From contig NZ_JBLZFX010000014.1 of the NCBI RefSeq assembly GCF_050753345.1, forward strand, positions 1-64,000: 64,000 bases of DNA. The letters are read 5' to 3'. This stretch comes from Alkalinema pantanalense (GTDB lineage Bacteria > Cyanobacteriota > Cyanobacteriia > Leptolyngbyales > Leptolyngbyaceae). This document shows positions 53,572-61,970 of the stretch, piece by piece. The notes under the pieces were generated by a model. That model saw nothing but the letters and a program-made list of their open reading frames with translations. It was not told the DNA's origin and searched no databases. A program made the translations under genes and the position numbers. Position 1 is the stretch's first letter, and the number at the start of each line of letters is the position of its first letter.

Positions 53572-55041
53572 ATGCATTACAGTAGTTTATCCCAACCTCT
53601 GTCCTCTGTCCTAGACATTAGCGTTCGATCGACCGTATTAGCCTTAACTAGTGTTTTTAGTCTGACGGCTTCCGGTCTGATGATGGTTTTACCTGCCCAA
53701 GCTAGCACTAGTCCTGGCTGGACAAAACCACCCTCAACCGTAACACCCGCATCCCTGGGTATTTCAGAAGATGACGGTTATCTTCTCGGTCCCGGCGATC
53801 GTGTTCGCATTGACTTTTTTAATGTTCCGGAATTTAGTGGAGAATATCCTGTGCTGCCCAATGGCAGTGTCAACTTACCCCAAGTGGGCGCAGTTGTTGT
53901 GCAGGGCAGAACGCTTAAACAGGCATCGAATCTGATTGCTGTCCGGTTTCAGTCCATCCTGACCCGATCGGTGGTGACGATGGGATTGGTGGCAGCACGG
54001 CCCATTTCCGTCGCGATCGCGGGGGAAGTGAATCGCCCAGGTTCTTACACCGTTGGCGCAACAGACGGAGTCCCCAATCTAACCCGCATGATTCAACTCG
54101 CGGAAGGCTCCACCCAAGCAGCGGATCTCCAACGGGTGCAAATTCGTCGTCGTCTGCCGATGAATCCAGGGTATGACCAGTTAATTACCGTCAATTTGTG
54201 GCAACTACTCGAAGCCGGGGAATCGCGCCAAGATTTACGATTGCGAGATGGCGATAGTATTATTATCCCGACGGCATCTAGCATTGATTTAGCTAAGTCC
54301 AGACAATTGTCTGCGGCTAACTTTGCAACCCGGAGTAGTCGGCCCCTCAAGGTGGCGGTGATTGGAGAAGTCAATCGCCCCGGCCCCTATACCCTGGCAG
54401 AAGGCAACAATAACGGCAATAGTGGCGGTTCACTGACCCCCAGTGTTACCCAAGCGATCCAAACCGCAGGCGGAATTACGCAAATGGCCGATCTGCGCAA
54501 TATTGAAATTACCCGTTTGACCCGATCGGGAGGCGAACAAAAAGTCAAAGTCGATTTCTGGAAATTGCTAAAGTCGGGCGATATTTTGCAAGACTTACCC
54601 ATTCAAGATGGTGATACGATTAGTATTCCCACTGTTACGTCCTTGAGCGAGAGTGTTCTACCTGATTTAGGCAATCCCAGTTTTGCGCCCGATAAAATTA
54701 CGGTCAATGTGGTGGGGGAAGTGGAGCGACCCGGTGCCATTTCTGTTCCACCAAGTACACCGCTTAACCAAGCGATTTTGACAGCGGGTGGATTTAACCG
54801 TGATGCTGTGAAGAGATCCGTCACGTTGATTCGCCTCAATCCCAACGGTAGTGTAACCAAACGGGATATCCCGATCGATCTCGCCCAGGGGATTAATGAA
54901 GCTGGGAATCCAGCATTACGTCCCAATGATATTGTTGTGGTTCGCAAAACTGGATTTGCCAGTTTCTCCCAAGGAGTGGGTAGCATTCTATCTCCCTTTA
55001 GTGGAATTTTTGGATTCCTGAGGCTCTTTGGAATTCGATAG
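53572..55041 (+). CDS. Wza-type polysaccharide export protein with three SLBB domains
   Basis: A 489-residue outer-membrane polysaccharide export protein. An N-terminal signal (VLALTSVFSLTASGLMMVLPAQAS) ends in LPAQAS. The Poly_export domain is about residues 65-155 (YLLGPGDRVRIDFFNVPEFSGEYPVLPNGSVNLPQVG). Three SLBB domains follow, each starting with a VxxxGEVxRPG phrase: VAIAGEVNRPGSY, VAVIGEVNRPGPY and VNVVGEVERPGAI. There is no lipobox Cys. In the Wza system this forms the export channel working with a Wzc-like kinase, which is encoded at 56853. The last 54 bases overlap a doubtful minus-strand frame. Confidence 0.9.
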   Translation: MHYSSLSQPLSSVLDISVRSTVLALTSVFSLTASGLMMVLPAQASTSPGWTKPPSTVTPASLGISEDDGYLLGPGDRVRIDFFNVPEFSGEYPVLPNGSVNLPQVGAVVVQGRTLKQASNLIAVRFQSILTRSVVTMGLVAARPISVAIAGEVNRPGSYTVGATDGVPNLTRMIQLAEGSTQAADLQRVQIRRRLPMNPGYDQLITVNLWQLLEAGESRQDLRLRDGDSIIIPTASSIDLAKSRQLSAANFATRSSRPLKVAVIGEVNRPGPYTLAEGNNNGNSGGSLTPSVTQAIQTAGGITQMADLRNIEITRLTRSGGEQKVKVDFWKLLKSGDILQDLPIQDGDTISIPTVTSLSESVLPDLGNPSFAPDKITVNVVGEVERPGAISVPPSTPLNQAILTAGGFNRDAVKRSVTLIRLNPNGSVTKRDIPIDLAQGINEAGNPALRPNDIVVVRKTGFASFSQGVGSILSPFSGIFGFLRLFGIR

Positions 55042-55269
55042 ATGTTCTAGGTTCTGCTTTAGCTTGCTATTTAAAAGTAATGTTCTAACGATATTAACTG
55101 GAGGAAAAATGAAATCACCTTGAATTCCAGTAAGATGCTCAAAATGTTCTTCATCTTGTATATCTAAGGGTTCATTCTCTGAGTTGTTTAATTTTAAAGA
55201 ATTCATAAATAACTCTGAAAATTTAGGTTGGTCTAACTCCGATCTTCGATAATACCAACTATGGGTCAC
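54988..55269 (-). CDS. Doubtful small frame, 93 residues
   Basis: An open minus-strand frame starting with GTG at 55269 and overlapping the end of the export gene by 54 bases. The composition (Asp/Glu/Lys/Asn-rich, few repeats; EEHFEHLTGIQGDFIFPPVNIVRTLLL) looks protein-like and the region is AT-rich. There is no good SD, and no family is recognised. It may be a remnant or spurious. The remaining 55270-55491 holds no gene. Confidence 0.25.
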   Translation of the reverse strand: MTHSWYYRRSELDQPKFSELFMNSLKLNNSENEPLDIQDEEHFEHLTGIQGDFIFPPVNIVRTLLLNSKLKQNLEHLSNSKEPQESKNSTKGR

Positions 55270-55491
55270 CTACCAGTTTCACTTGTCCTAAAGAATTTCA
55301 AAACTGCTGGCATAACAATTGCACATGAGTAATTGCATATGAGTAATTGTGTTGATGAAATTTTTCTAACATGATTGCACTTATGTCATACCCTTCCCGT
55401 GATTTATCTTGCTTTCTCTGTAATTGTTATGTTCATAATCGCATAAATATCAGTTTCTGAAAGTCTAGCTGTTAATTACTGGTAATTGGTG

Positions 55492-56580
55492 ATGAAAATT
55501 GCACTGGTTCATGATTACTTAACCCAACGCGGTGGCGCAGAGCGTGTTTTTGAATTGCTTTGCCAACGTTTTCCTGAGGCTGATGTGTTTACTTCTTTGT
55601 ATGATCCACAGAGAAGCATTGACTTAAGCGATCGCTTAGTTAAAACAACAGCCTTACAAAATCTTCCGGGTGCCACGAAATATTTTCGTCTGATGGCTCC
55701 GTTTTACTATCAGGCTTTTCGATCGCTCGATCTCCAAGACTACGATTTAATTATTAGCAGCAGTACTAGTTTTGCAAAGGCGGTTCGCAAACGCTCCGAT
55801 GCCTACCACATTTGTTTTTGCCATAATGTCACTCGGTTTTTATGGGATACCCAAACCTATTTGCGGGAATATGGCGACTATCAAAATTTCTATCCTTTTA
55901 TTGAAAAGATTTTCCGGTTAATGCGGGAGCAGGATTTAAAATACGCTCAAGAGCCCGATTTGTATATTGCAAATTCCACGACCGTCGCCCAACGGATTCA
56001 ACAGATCTATCACCGTAATGCGATGGTGATTAACTACCCGATCGACACCAGCCAGTTCCAATTTTCCGAAAACAAGGATGACTTTTATCTGGCATCGGCC
56101 CGCATGATCAGTTACAAGCGGCTGGATGTGATTGTTGAAGCCTTTAATTGGTTGGGTTGGAAGTTACTCATTACGGGGGAAGGCCCGGAACGGAATCGGT
56201 TAGAGTCTCAAGCCCTGAAAAATGTTGAGTTCCTCGGTCATGTCAGTGATGCCGAGCGCAAGCAGTTAATGTCCACAGCAAAGTCGGTGATTGTTGCTGC
56301 ATTGGAAGATTATGGCTTAGTCCCGATCGAAGCCAACGCCAGCGGCACTCCAGTGATTTCCTACGGGGCAGGGGGGGTACTAGATACCCAGATTCCCGGA
56401 CAAACCGGACTCTTTTTCCGTCGCCAAACGCCGGAGTCCTTGCAAACGGCTCTGCTCAAATCCCGTGAGATTGCCTGGAACTATTCCAAGATTCGCGATC
56501 ATGCAGTCCAGCATTTCTCGGAAAATGCTTTCTTCGGCCAAGTTGATAAAGTGCTGAATCAGTTACCGATCGCGGCTTAA
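55492..56580 (+). CDS. Glycosyltransferase family 4 protein
   Basis: A 362-residue GT-B fold glycosyltransferase. The N-terminus MKIALVHDYLTQRGGAERVFELLCQRFPEADVFTSLYD is typical for GT4 mannosyl/rhamnosyl-type enzymes of cyanobacterial polysaccharide loci. The C-terminal half has LITGEGPERNRLE and the E-x7-E motif EDYGLVPIEANASGTPVISYGAGG that binds the nucleotide sugar. Donor and acceptor cannot be deduced. ATG 55492 is chosen over in-frame TTG/GTG six and three bases before. It sits between the Wza-like and Wzc-like genes, so it probably builds the exported polysaccharide. Confidence 0.9.
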   Translation: MKIALVHDYLTQRGGAERVFELLCQRFPEADVFTSLYDPQRSIDLSDRLVKTTALQNLPGATKYFRLMAPFYYQAFRSLDLQDYDLIISSSTSFAKAVRKRSDAYHICFCHNVTRFLWDTQTYLREYGDYQNFYPFIEKIFRLMREQDLKYAQEPDLYIANSTTVAQRIQQIYHRNAMVINYPIDTSQFQFSENKDDFYLASARMISYKRLDVIVEAFNWLGWKLLITGEGPERNRLESQALKNVEFLGHVSDAERKQLMSTAKSVIVAALEDYGLVPIEANASGTPVISYGAGGVLDTQIPGQTGLFFRRQTPESLQTALLKSREIAWNYSKIRDHAVQHFSENAFFGQVDKVLNQLPIAA

Positions 56581-56852
56581 GGCGTCCTCTAGCGAGAGGG
56601 GCTGTCTTGACTCAACTTGACTCAACTTGTGCCCGACAGCGCTTTGCTACAGCCCATTGGGTACGGGTGATCTGTCACTTCTGGGAATGTTACTTCTGGG
56701 AAGAATGTGAAGTCTTGGTAAATGATTGGGACTGTCATTCAGATTTTAATAGTGATCGGTAGAACTGACCGGAATGCATGGGGTGAATGATGCAGAAAAG
56801 AATAGATACAGTCTCAGTTGTCTAGCTAACCTATCGAACTTCCTTGGTGCGT

Positions 56853-59072
56853 ATGACTTCTATCCAGTTGAATTCCACTCCAACCCCCGTTGAACCAGAA
56901 CTTGGCTATGGTCAGCTTTTTGGTGTTCTCTGGCGTAACCGCTTCTTGCTGTTTTTAGGATTATTGGGAGGACTGGGGATTGCCGGATTGGTCACCCTGC
57001 GGCAAACTCCGACCTACGTTAGCAATATGCAATTGCTGATTGAGCCGACCTACCAAGGTAAAAGTAAAGGAGCAAAGTTACAGGATGAATTTACCGACCC
57101 GGAAGTGTCGATCGATCCAGCCACACAAATTAGCTTGCTCCAAAGTTCTGATTTGCTTCGACAAGCGATCGCAAAATTAGATGGTAAGTATCCCGAATTC
57201 AACATTCAAGATCTAAATAGCGTATTTTCCTTGAAACAAGGCTTAAAAATTATTCAGGTGTCATCAGGCGAAAAAAAATCATCTAGCCCGACCAAAATTT
57301 TCCAAATTACCTATACTTCAGATAATCCCTTTAAGACCCAAGATGTGCTAACTGCCCTGCAAACGGTCTATCGTGACTACAATATTACCCAGCAAAAAGA
57401 ACGCTTAAAGCGGGGGTTGAAGTTCATTGATGATCAGTTACCCAACGTAAATGGGGATTTACAGAATGCTGAGAAATTATTAGAAAAATTCCGACGAGAT
57501 CAAGAACTCATTGATCCCAAAGTTCAGGCCCAAGCTAAATCCGATCAACTGACAAAAATTCAAGCGGATTTACAAGGTAACCTTAGCCAAATTCGTGAGT
57601 TGCAAAGCCGCTATGCTGGCCTACAGCAGCAACTGGTCACCCAACCCCAGCAGGCTGCATTGATGGCTCGATTGAGTCAATCTGGCCGTTATCAAACCTT
57701 GTTGAATGAAATTCAAAAGACAGAACTTTCCCTTGCTCAGCAACAACTACGGTTCAAAAATAATACGGATTTTGTTCAACAGGTAGCGGAACAGCGACAG
57801 AAACAAGTACAGCTTCTTCGAACGGAAGCTCAACGGGTATTGGGCGATCGGGCAGCCGCAGCCAGTTCTGAAGGGCTGATCTCTGGGGGGCAACTGAGTA
57901 CTTTGGACACCTCGTTGGTAAACCAACTCATTGAGGCTCAGGTTAATTTAAGTCAGGCGCAAGCACGCTATTTCTCCCTATCTGGTGCAGAAAATCAACT
58001 GCGGGCAGAACTCAGCCGCTATCCCCAATTATTATCCACCTATGGTCAATTGGAGCCACAAGTGGAATTGCAGCGACAGACACTGCAAGAATTGCTGAAA
58101 GCTCGTCAGGACATTGGATTGTCGATCGCCCAGGGCGGGTTTGATTGGCAAATTGTAGAAGCGCCGTTAGTCGGATTTAAAACGGGGCCAGTCTTGATGC
58201 GTAATCTGTTATTGGGGGCTGTGGCTGGTATTTTCCTAGCGGGATTATCTGCCTTTGTCCGAGAGGCGATGGATGATGGGGTCCATCGTTCAGAAGACTT
58301 GCAACGTCAGACGGCGTTTCCATTGTTGGGGATGATTCCACGGCTTTACATTGAAGGGGAGCCGAGCTTGCTGATGCGTTTGCCATTTCAGCAAAAACAA
58401 ACGCTGATGCCAGATATTGGCGCACTGATGCGATGGCAACCCTTCCGGGAAGCAATGGATTTACTGTACCAAAATGTGTTGCTTGCCAGCCGCGATCGCC
58501 CGTTAAAGTCAATTGTTCTGACTTCAGCCTTAGCAGGAGAAGGCAAGTCTACGATCGCCCTCGGGTTAGCCTTAAGTGCAGCTCGCTTAAATCGTCGGGT
58601 TTTATTAATCGATGCAGATTTACGGCGTCCCAGTTTGCACAGACTACTGAATCTGCCGAATGATCAAGGATTTGTCAACTTACTAACAAGCCAGGAAACC
58701 GTAGGATTAGCGAGTTTGATGGACAGTGACGATCGCAGTAATATTTCAATCATTACCGCAGGCACTAGTCCGAATGATCCCGCTAAACTTCTGAGTTCCC
58801 AACGAATGCAGGAATTAATGCAACGATTCCGTGATCGCTATGATTTGGTGATTGTCGATGCACCACCCGTGTTAGGGATGGTGGATTCCATGCTGCTAGC
58901 CTCCCATTGTGATGGTGTATTGATGGTTGGACGATTGGATCAGGTCACTCGATCGGATATTTCCAAGGCGATGGAATCCATGAAGCAGTTTAATGTTCTC
59001 GGTGTGATTGCCAATGCTGTCACGGAATCTGTTACGAGCAATCCTAACTACGTTACTGCACCATCTCGTTAG
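56853..59072 (+). CDS. Wzc-type polysaccharide co-polymerase / tyrosine autokinase
   Basis: A 739-residue inner-membrane protein with Wzz and BY-kinase parts fused. The first helix is at about residues 29-47 (FLLFLGLLGGLGIAGLVTL) and the second at about 450-470 (LLLGAVAGIFLAGLSAFV), with long periplasmic coiled coils between (QAQAKSDQLTKIQADLQGNLSQIRELQ). The cytosolic kinase has Walker A TSALAGEGKSTIALGLAL, Walker A' LLIDADLRRPSL and Walker B LVIVDAPPVLGMVD. The C-terminal tail has only one Tyr (NPNYVTAPSR) instead of the usual Tyr cluster. It should control chain length and export with the Wza-like protein at 53572. Confidence 0.91.
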   Translation: MTSIQLNSTPTPVEPELGYGQLFGVLWRNRFLLFLGLLGGLGIAGLVTLRQTPTYVSNMQLLIEPTYQGKSKGAKLQDEFTDPEVSIDPATQISLLQSSDLLRQAIAKLDGKYPEFNIQDLNSVFSLKQGLKIIQVSSGEKKSSSPTKIFQITYTSDNPFKTQDVLTALQTVYRDYNITQQKERLKRGLKFIDDQLPNVNGDLQNAEKLLEKFRRDQELIDPKVQAQAKSDQLTKIQADLQGNLSQIRELQSRYAGLQQQLVTQPQQAALMARLSQSGRYQTLLNEIQKTELSLAQQQLRFKNNTDFVQQVAEQRQKQVQLLRTEAQRVLGDRAAAASSEGLISGGQLSTLDTSLVNQLIEAQVNLSQAQARYFSLSGAENQLRAELSRYPQLLSTYGQLEPQVELQRQTLQELLKARQDIGLSIAQGGFDWQIVEAPLVGFKTGPVLMRNLLLGAVAGIFLAGLSAFVREAMDDGVHRSEDLQRQTAFPLLGMIPRLYIEGEPSLLMRLPFQQKQTLMPDIGALMRWQPFREAMDLLYQNVLLASRDRPLKSIVLTSALAGEGKSTIALGLALSAARLNRRVLLIDADLRRPSLHRLLNLPNDQGFVNLLTSQETVGLASLMDSDDRSNISIITAGTSPNDPAKLLSSQRMQELMQRFRDRYDLVIVDAPPVLGMVDSMLLASHCDGVLMVGRLDQVTRSDISKAMESMKQFNVLGVIANAVTESVTSNPNYVTAPSR

Positions 59073-59133
59073 TCTAATCACCTAACGACTGATGTGATCA
59101 CAGTGATCGAGAAGGTGGGCGAGAATGCCTTTT

Positions 59134-59170
59134 AGGCTGACAGTGTTCAATGCAAGAGAAATGTCAGCCT
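59134..59170. terminator. Hairpin downstream of the Wzc-type gene
   Basis: AGGCTGACA (59134-59142) and TGTCAGCCT (59162-59170) can pair perfectly with a 19-base loop, 61 bases after the stop codon. A further inverted repeat, GGCATTGCTGAA/TTCAGCAATGCC, lies at 59207-59218 and 59286-59297. These may end the exopolysaccharide transcript or be remains of a small mobile repeat; no T-run follows the first hairpin. Confidence 0.4.
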
Positions 59171-59305
59171 ATCAAGGTACCATTTTTAATTCCTGAAGCG
59201 ATGGACGGCATTGCTGAACTGGGCTATGAAACAGTTAGTGACAGCTTTGCGGCTTTGTCGCCAATCTGACGAAATCATAGTGTTATTCAGCAATGCCCGA
59301 TGGAC

Positions 59306-59632
59306 TTACATCCGCGCTAGGGCCGATACCTTCGATCGCTTATCTGGAGATAACCCAGTGAGTTCATCTCCGGTTAGCCAACCTTCCTTGACCAATCGAG
59401 CTAGCCCAAACAGCAAACTGGCACAATCCTCTTCATATTTACCTTCAATGTCGTGCCGTCGGGCACTCAGAAAATCGTGTAGCTGCCATAGATCGTCTAG
59501 ACACAAAATATTTTGTGCTTGATCCTGTACCTCCTGCAAAAGAGCGGCTGTTTCTCGTTCATAGGCACAATCCAATGCAGCTTTTGCAATGGTTTTTTCT
59601 GTGGGAGCCCAACTAATTCCAGTCGCTTGCAT
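59306..59632 (-). CDS. frp: Fluorescence recovery protein (FRP)
   Basis: A 108-residue homologue of the fluorescence recovery protein (Synechocystis slr1964 type). The core LDDLWQLHDFLSARRHDIEGKY and the end DKRSKVSALAR match the Synechocystis protein closely as I recall it. By alignment the residues important for OCP interaction are Trp49, His52, Asp53 and Arg59 (Trp50, His53, Asp54 and Arg60 in Synechocystis), all present. FRP speeds return of active red OCP to the orange form and helps detach it from the phycobilisome. It is the third gene of the ocp-crtW-frp cassette, 198 bases after crtW, so it may also have its own promoter. Confidence 0.93.
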   Translation of the reverse strand: MQATGISWAPTEKTIAKAALDCAYERETAALLQEVQDQAQNILCLDDLWQLHDFLSARRHDIEGKYEEDCASLLFGLARLVKEGWLTGDELTGLSPDKRSKVSALARM

Positions 59633-59726
59633 TGCTTAAACCTAACTTGTTAAATGGCTACTCGTTAAGATGGCTACTGATCGGGAACAACCGTAAACAA
59701 CCACTGTGGAGTCCGAAAGTATAGGT

Positions 59727-59756
59727 ATCTTACCGCCTCCCCTTTTCCGGAAACAA
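59727..59756 (-). promoter_or_regulatory. Possible frp promoter
   Basis: On the minus strand TTGTTT (59756-59751) and TAAGAT (59732-59727) are 18 bases apart, a sigma-70-like arrangement about 95 bases upstream of the frp start. In Synechocystis frp is known to have a promoter separate from ocp, so an internal promoter here is plausible. No experimental support in this genome. Confidence 0.35.
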
Positions 59757-59830
59757 GACATTAAGTGGGATATTTTGAAATTTCTAATCAAAATAGTAAT
59801 TTATACTTATTAATCTGAAGTTATCCAGAG

Positions 59831-60622
59831 TCAACCGATGTTAACAAGGTTCTTGGATAAGACCCTGAGATTGTCGATAAACTGCGGTCGTCGATCGGGT
59901 AACTGATACCAAGGGGTGCGGGGATATTTATGGTGTTCCCAATGGTAACCAAAGTGATAACAAGTCAGAAAGGAGAGCCACACTGGATAGTAACTACTTG
60001 TAGCCTGGTGTCGCTGGTGTAGGGGTGGATGGCGGTGAGGTAGATAGGTGCCAAACCAAAAGAGCTGTAAAGAGCTCAGCCAGAGGGGTAGTAACCCAAA
60101 GAGCATCAAATTCGTGAGCCGAGTTGGGGACAGTCCAATACACAGCAGACAAATGCTTAAACCAACGAGCAATCGTGCTAGTTGACTCACCGAAAGATAT
60201 TCTTTCATGAACTTGACATACCAATGGAAGGGATGACTGTCGCCTTCAGTATGAAAGTCAGGATCGCCAATTTGAGCAGGTACACGATGATGTTTGTAAT
60301 GGTTCTCGCGACAACGATCGTAGGATAATCCAGCGTAGAGCAAGATTAAGCATCGACCAATTAAATGATTGAGAGTACGATGATGGGGGACTAAGTTTAC
60401 ATGCATTGCATCGTGAGCTAGGACAAATAATCCTGTTTGTAAGAATGTGTGACCTAGAATCCCAAGAACAATTTCAAACCAAGGTAAGTGTTCACTTTGT
60501 AAAAGCCAACCCAGGCTAGTCCCCCACAGAACAACTAGTATGATTGCGATGCCTAGTCCAGTCCAACGTGATGATATATTCACCCGATCGATCGGTCTCC
60601 CTAGTGTGTTGTATGCATACAA
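59831..60622 (-). CDS. crtW: Beta-carotene ketolase CrtW
   Basis: A 263-residue di-iron membrane ketolase that adds 4-keto groups to beta-carotene, giving echinenone and canthaxanthin, the pigments OCP binds. Histidine motifs: HDAMH (about residue 70), HYKHH (about 108), the conserved FWFGTYLPHRH and the C-terminal HFGYHWEHHKYPRTPWYQLP. Four hydrophobic segments are visible. Start is TTG 60622: AGGAGG lies exactly 9 bases upstream, and no in-frame ATG exists nearby. The SD lies inside a hairpin (60626-60650). It follows ocp by 47 bases, so co-transcription is likely. Confidence 0.94.
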   Translation of the reverse strand: MYAYNTLGRPIDRVNISSRWTGLGIAIILVVLWGTSLGWLLQSEHLPWFEIVLGILGHTFLQTGLFVLAHDAMHVNLVPHHRTLNHLIGRCLILLYAGLSYDRCRENHYKHHRVPAQIGDPDFHTEGDSHPFHWYVKFMKEYLSVSQLARLLVGLSICLLCIGLSPTRLTNLMLFGLLPLWLSSLQLFWFGTYLPHRHPPLHQRHQATSSYYPVWLSFLTCYHFGYHWEHHKYPRTPWYQLPDRRPQFIDNLRVLSKNLVNIG

Positions 60623-60625
60623 AGA

Positions 60626-60650
60626 AAGCGCCCTCCTAGAGAGCGCGCTT
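60626..60650 (-). promoter_or_regulatory. Hairpin that contains the crtW ribosome-binding site
   Basis: On the minus strand AAGCGC (60650-60645) pairs with GCGCTT (60631-60626). After one mismatch, CTC pairs with GAG around a five-base loop. AGGAGG (60637-60632), the crtW SD, lies in the inner stem and loop. TCTTTG follows, so partial termination after ocp is also possible. This could lower crtW expression relative to ocp; prediction only. Confidence 0.5.
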
Positions 60651-60669
60651 AATTAACCAAACTTAAACC

Positions 60670-61629
60670 CTATCGGATCAAGTTCAGCAACTCTTTAGGA
60701 GACGCGAGAAGATCGATCGCGACAAAAAAGATTTGATTTTCAGGATTGAGCAGAAAACGCCAAGCGATATTCATACCCACACCACCCCCAAACCAAGGGG
60801 TTTGCACTTTGCCTGTAACCTTAATTTGGGTATAGCCATCTGCTGCAGGCTCAACAGCACCCCGCTCAGGGATTAGGTTGAGATTTTGGCACTCTTCACG
60901 GAAAAACCGAAGAATAGCCTCTTTACCCACGATCGGGCGCTGGAAGGGAGGCTGGATGGCTCCATCCGGTGTAAACAGTTGAATCAGAGCATCAAAGTCA
61001 TTGGCATTGAGGTTATCCATATAGGACAACACTGTGGGATTGTCAGTGCCTTCGATCGTGACCTTTTGACGCTGATCATTAGCTTTGGGAGCCACAACAG
61101 GCTCAGCAACACGGTTATAGGTTCCAAGCTTAGCAGGATCAAATCCCATGTCTACCACGGAATTCCGTAGGACAGTAATTTGTTGACCGGGCTCTACATT
61201 TCGAATAGATTGCAAAACAGCTGCTGCATTGGCAGACAAACGATAACCTTCAGGAATAGGAGCCACCAAACCTTGCTCCATCCATTGCCCTAACTGATAC
61301 CAAAACCCTAATTTGATGTTCGGTGACCACGTTGAATAGGTCCGGCAGAGGGGAGTATCCTCACGATTAGCCAGATCGCACATGAACTGGGTTTGCTCAC
61401 GATAGGACATTTGCTTGACTTGAGCCAGGGTAGACTCCGCAAACTGCATACTGGCAGCACCCGGCGCTGCGATCGTAATTGTTTTCCCCATCTCCAAATA
61501 GGCGAACCAAATCAGAGCTAACTGATCCTCGGCGCTCAACTGCCCAAAACGGGCACTAATCGCAGGCACCGCATCTGCTGCTAGGGTTCCAGGAAAAATG
61601 TTCCGAGCAGAGTCAATCGTAAATGACAT
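60670..61629 (-). CDS. ocp: Orange carotenoid protein (OCP1 type)
   Basis: A 319-residue photoactive carotenoid protein for non-photochemical quenching of phycobilisomes. ATG 61629 (MSFTIDSARNIFP) has GAGG 5 bases upstream. N-terminal carotenoid-binding domain: Tyr44 (WFAYLEMGKT), Trp110 (IKLGFWY) and Arg155 (ITVLRN), matching residues needed for pigment binding and phycobilisome docking in Synechocystis. C-terminal NTF2-like domain: Tyr203 and Trp290, equivalent to Synechocystis Tyr201 and Trp288 that hydrogen-bond the keto group, in VLSYMDNLNANDFD and GMNIAWRFLL. The linker is two residues longer than in Synechocystis. Presence of FRP nearby supports the OCP1 clade. Confidence 0.97.
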   Translation of the reverse strand: MSFTIDSARNIFPGTLAADAVPAISARFGQLSAEDQLALIWFAYLEMGKTITIAAPGAASMQFAESTLAQVKQMSYREQTQFMCDLANREDTPLCRTYSTWSPNIKLGFWYQLGQWMEQGLVAPIPEGYRLSANAAAVLQSIRNVEPGQQITVLRNSVVDMGFDPAKLGTYNRVAEPVVAPKANDQRQKVTIEGTDNPTVLSYMDNLNANDFDALIQLFTPDGAIQPPFQRPIVGKEAILRFFREECQNLNLIPERGAVEPAADGYTQIKVTGKVQTPWFGGGVGMNIAWRFLLNPENQIFFVAIDLLASPKELLNLIR

Positions 61630-61724
61630 GCAAACCTCGTAATAGTTCAATTTCTGCAATCACGGCACGGTTGCCTCATGTCAACCGATCTGTTTTGTAA
61701 CAAAGACGAAAATCTTGTTTACAT

Positions 61725-61752
61725 ATCTTAATATAACACGGTGTGATGACAA
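61725..61752 (-). promoter_or_regulatory. Possible ocp promoter
   Basis: Minus strand TTGTCA (61752-61747), a 16-base spacer, then TAAGAT (61730-61725), the same -10 hexamer as in the possible frp promoter. It would give a 5' leader of roughly 90 bases before the ocp ATG. Weak inference from sequence only. Confidence 0.35.
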
Positions 61753-61770
61753 TCTGAAAAAAATGCATTC

Positions 61771-61812
61771 TTGGATTGGCACAGCCAGGATTTGGATTGG
61801 CACAGCCAGGAT
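61771..61812. repeat. Perfect tandem duplication of 21 bases upstream of ocp
   Basis: The unit begins TTGGATTGGC and ends AGCCAGGAT; copies lie at 61771-61791 and 61792-61812 without differences. It is about 20 bases upstream of the possible ocp promoter and 159 bases before the divergent Uma2 gene. The rest of the 61753-61970 gap shows no gene. Confidence 0.85.
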
Positions 61813-61970
61813 GCGGCCTTTGGTGCGGTTGGTTGGAAGAGGCTCAAGATGGGCCACGTTGGGGCGCAGCCAAGCTCTTGAGGCATCCTAGGATGGGTCG
61901 TGATGAGCGATCGCCCATTCTGTGAAAGCGTTACAATGCAAAAAGTTCAAGGGAAGTGTGATTTCTTATC

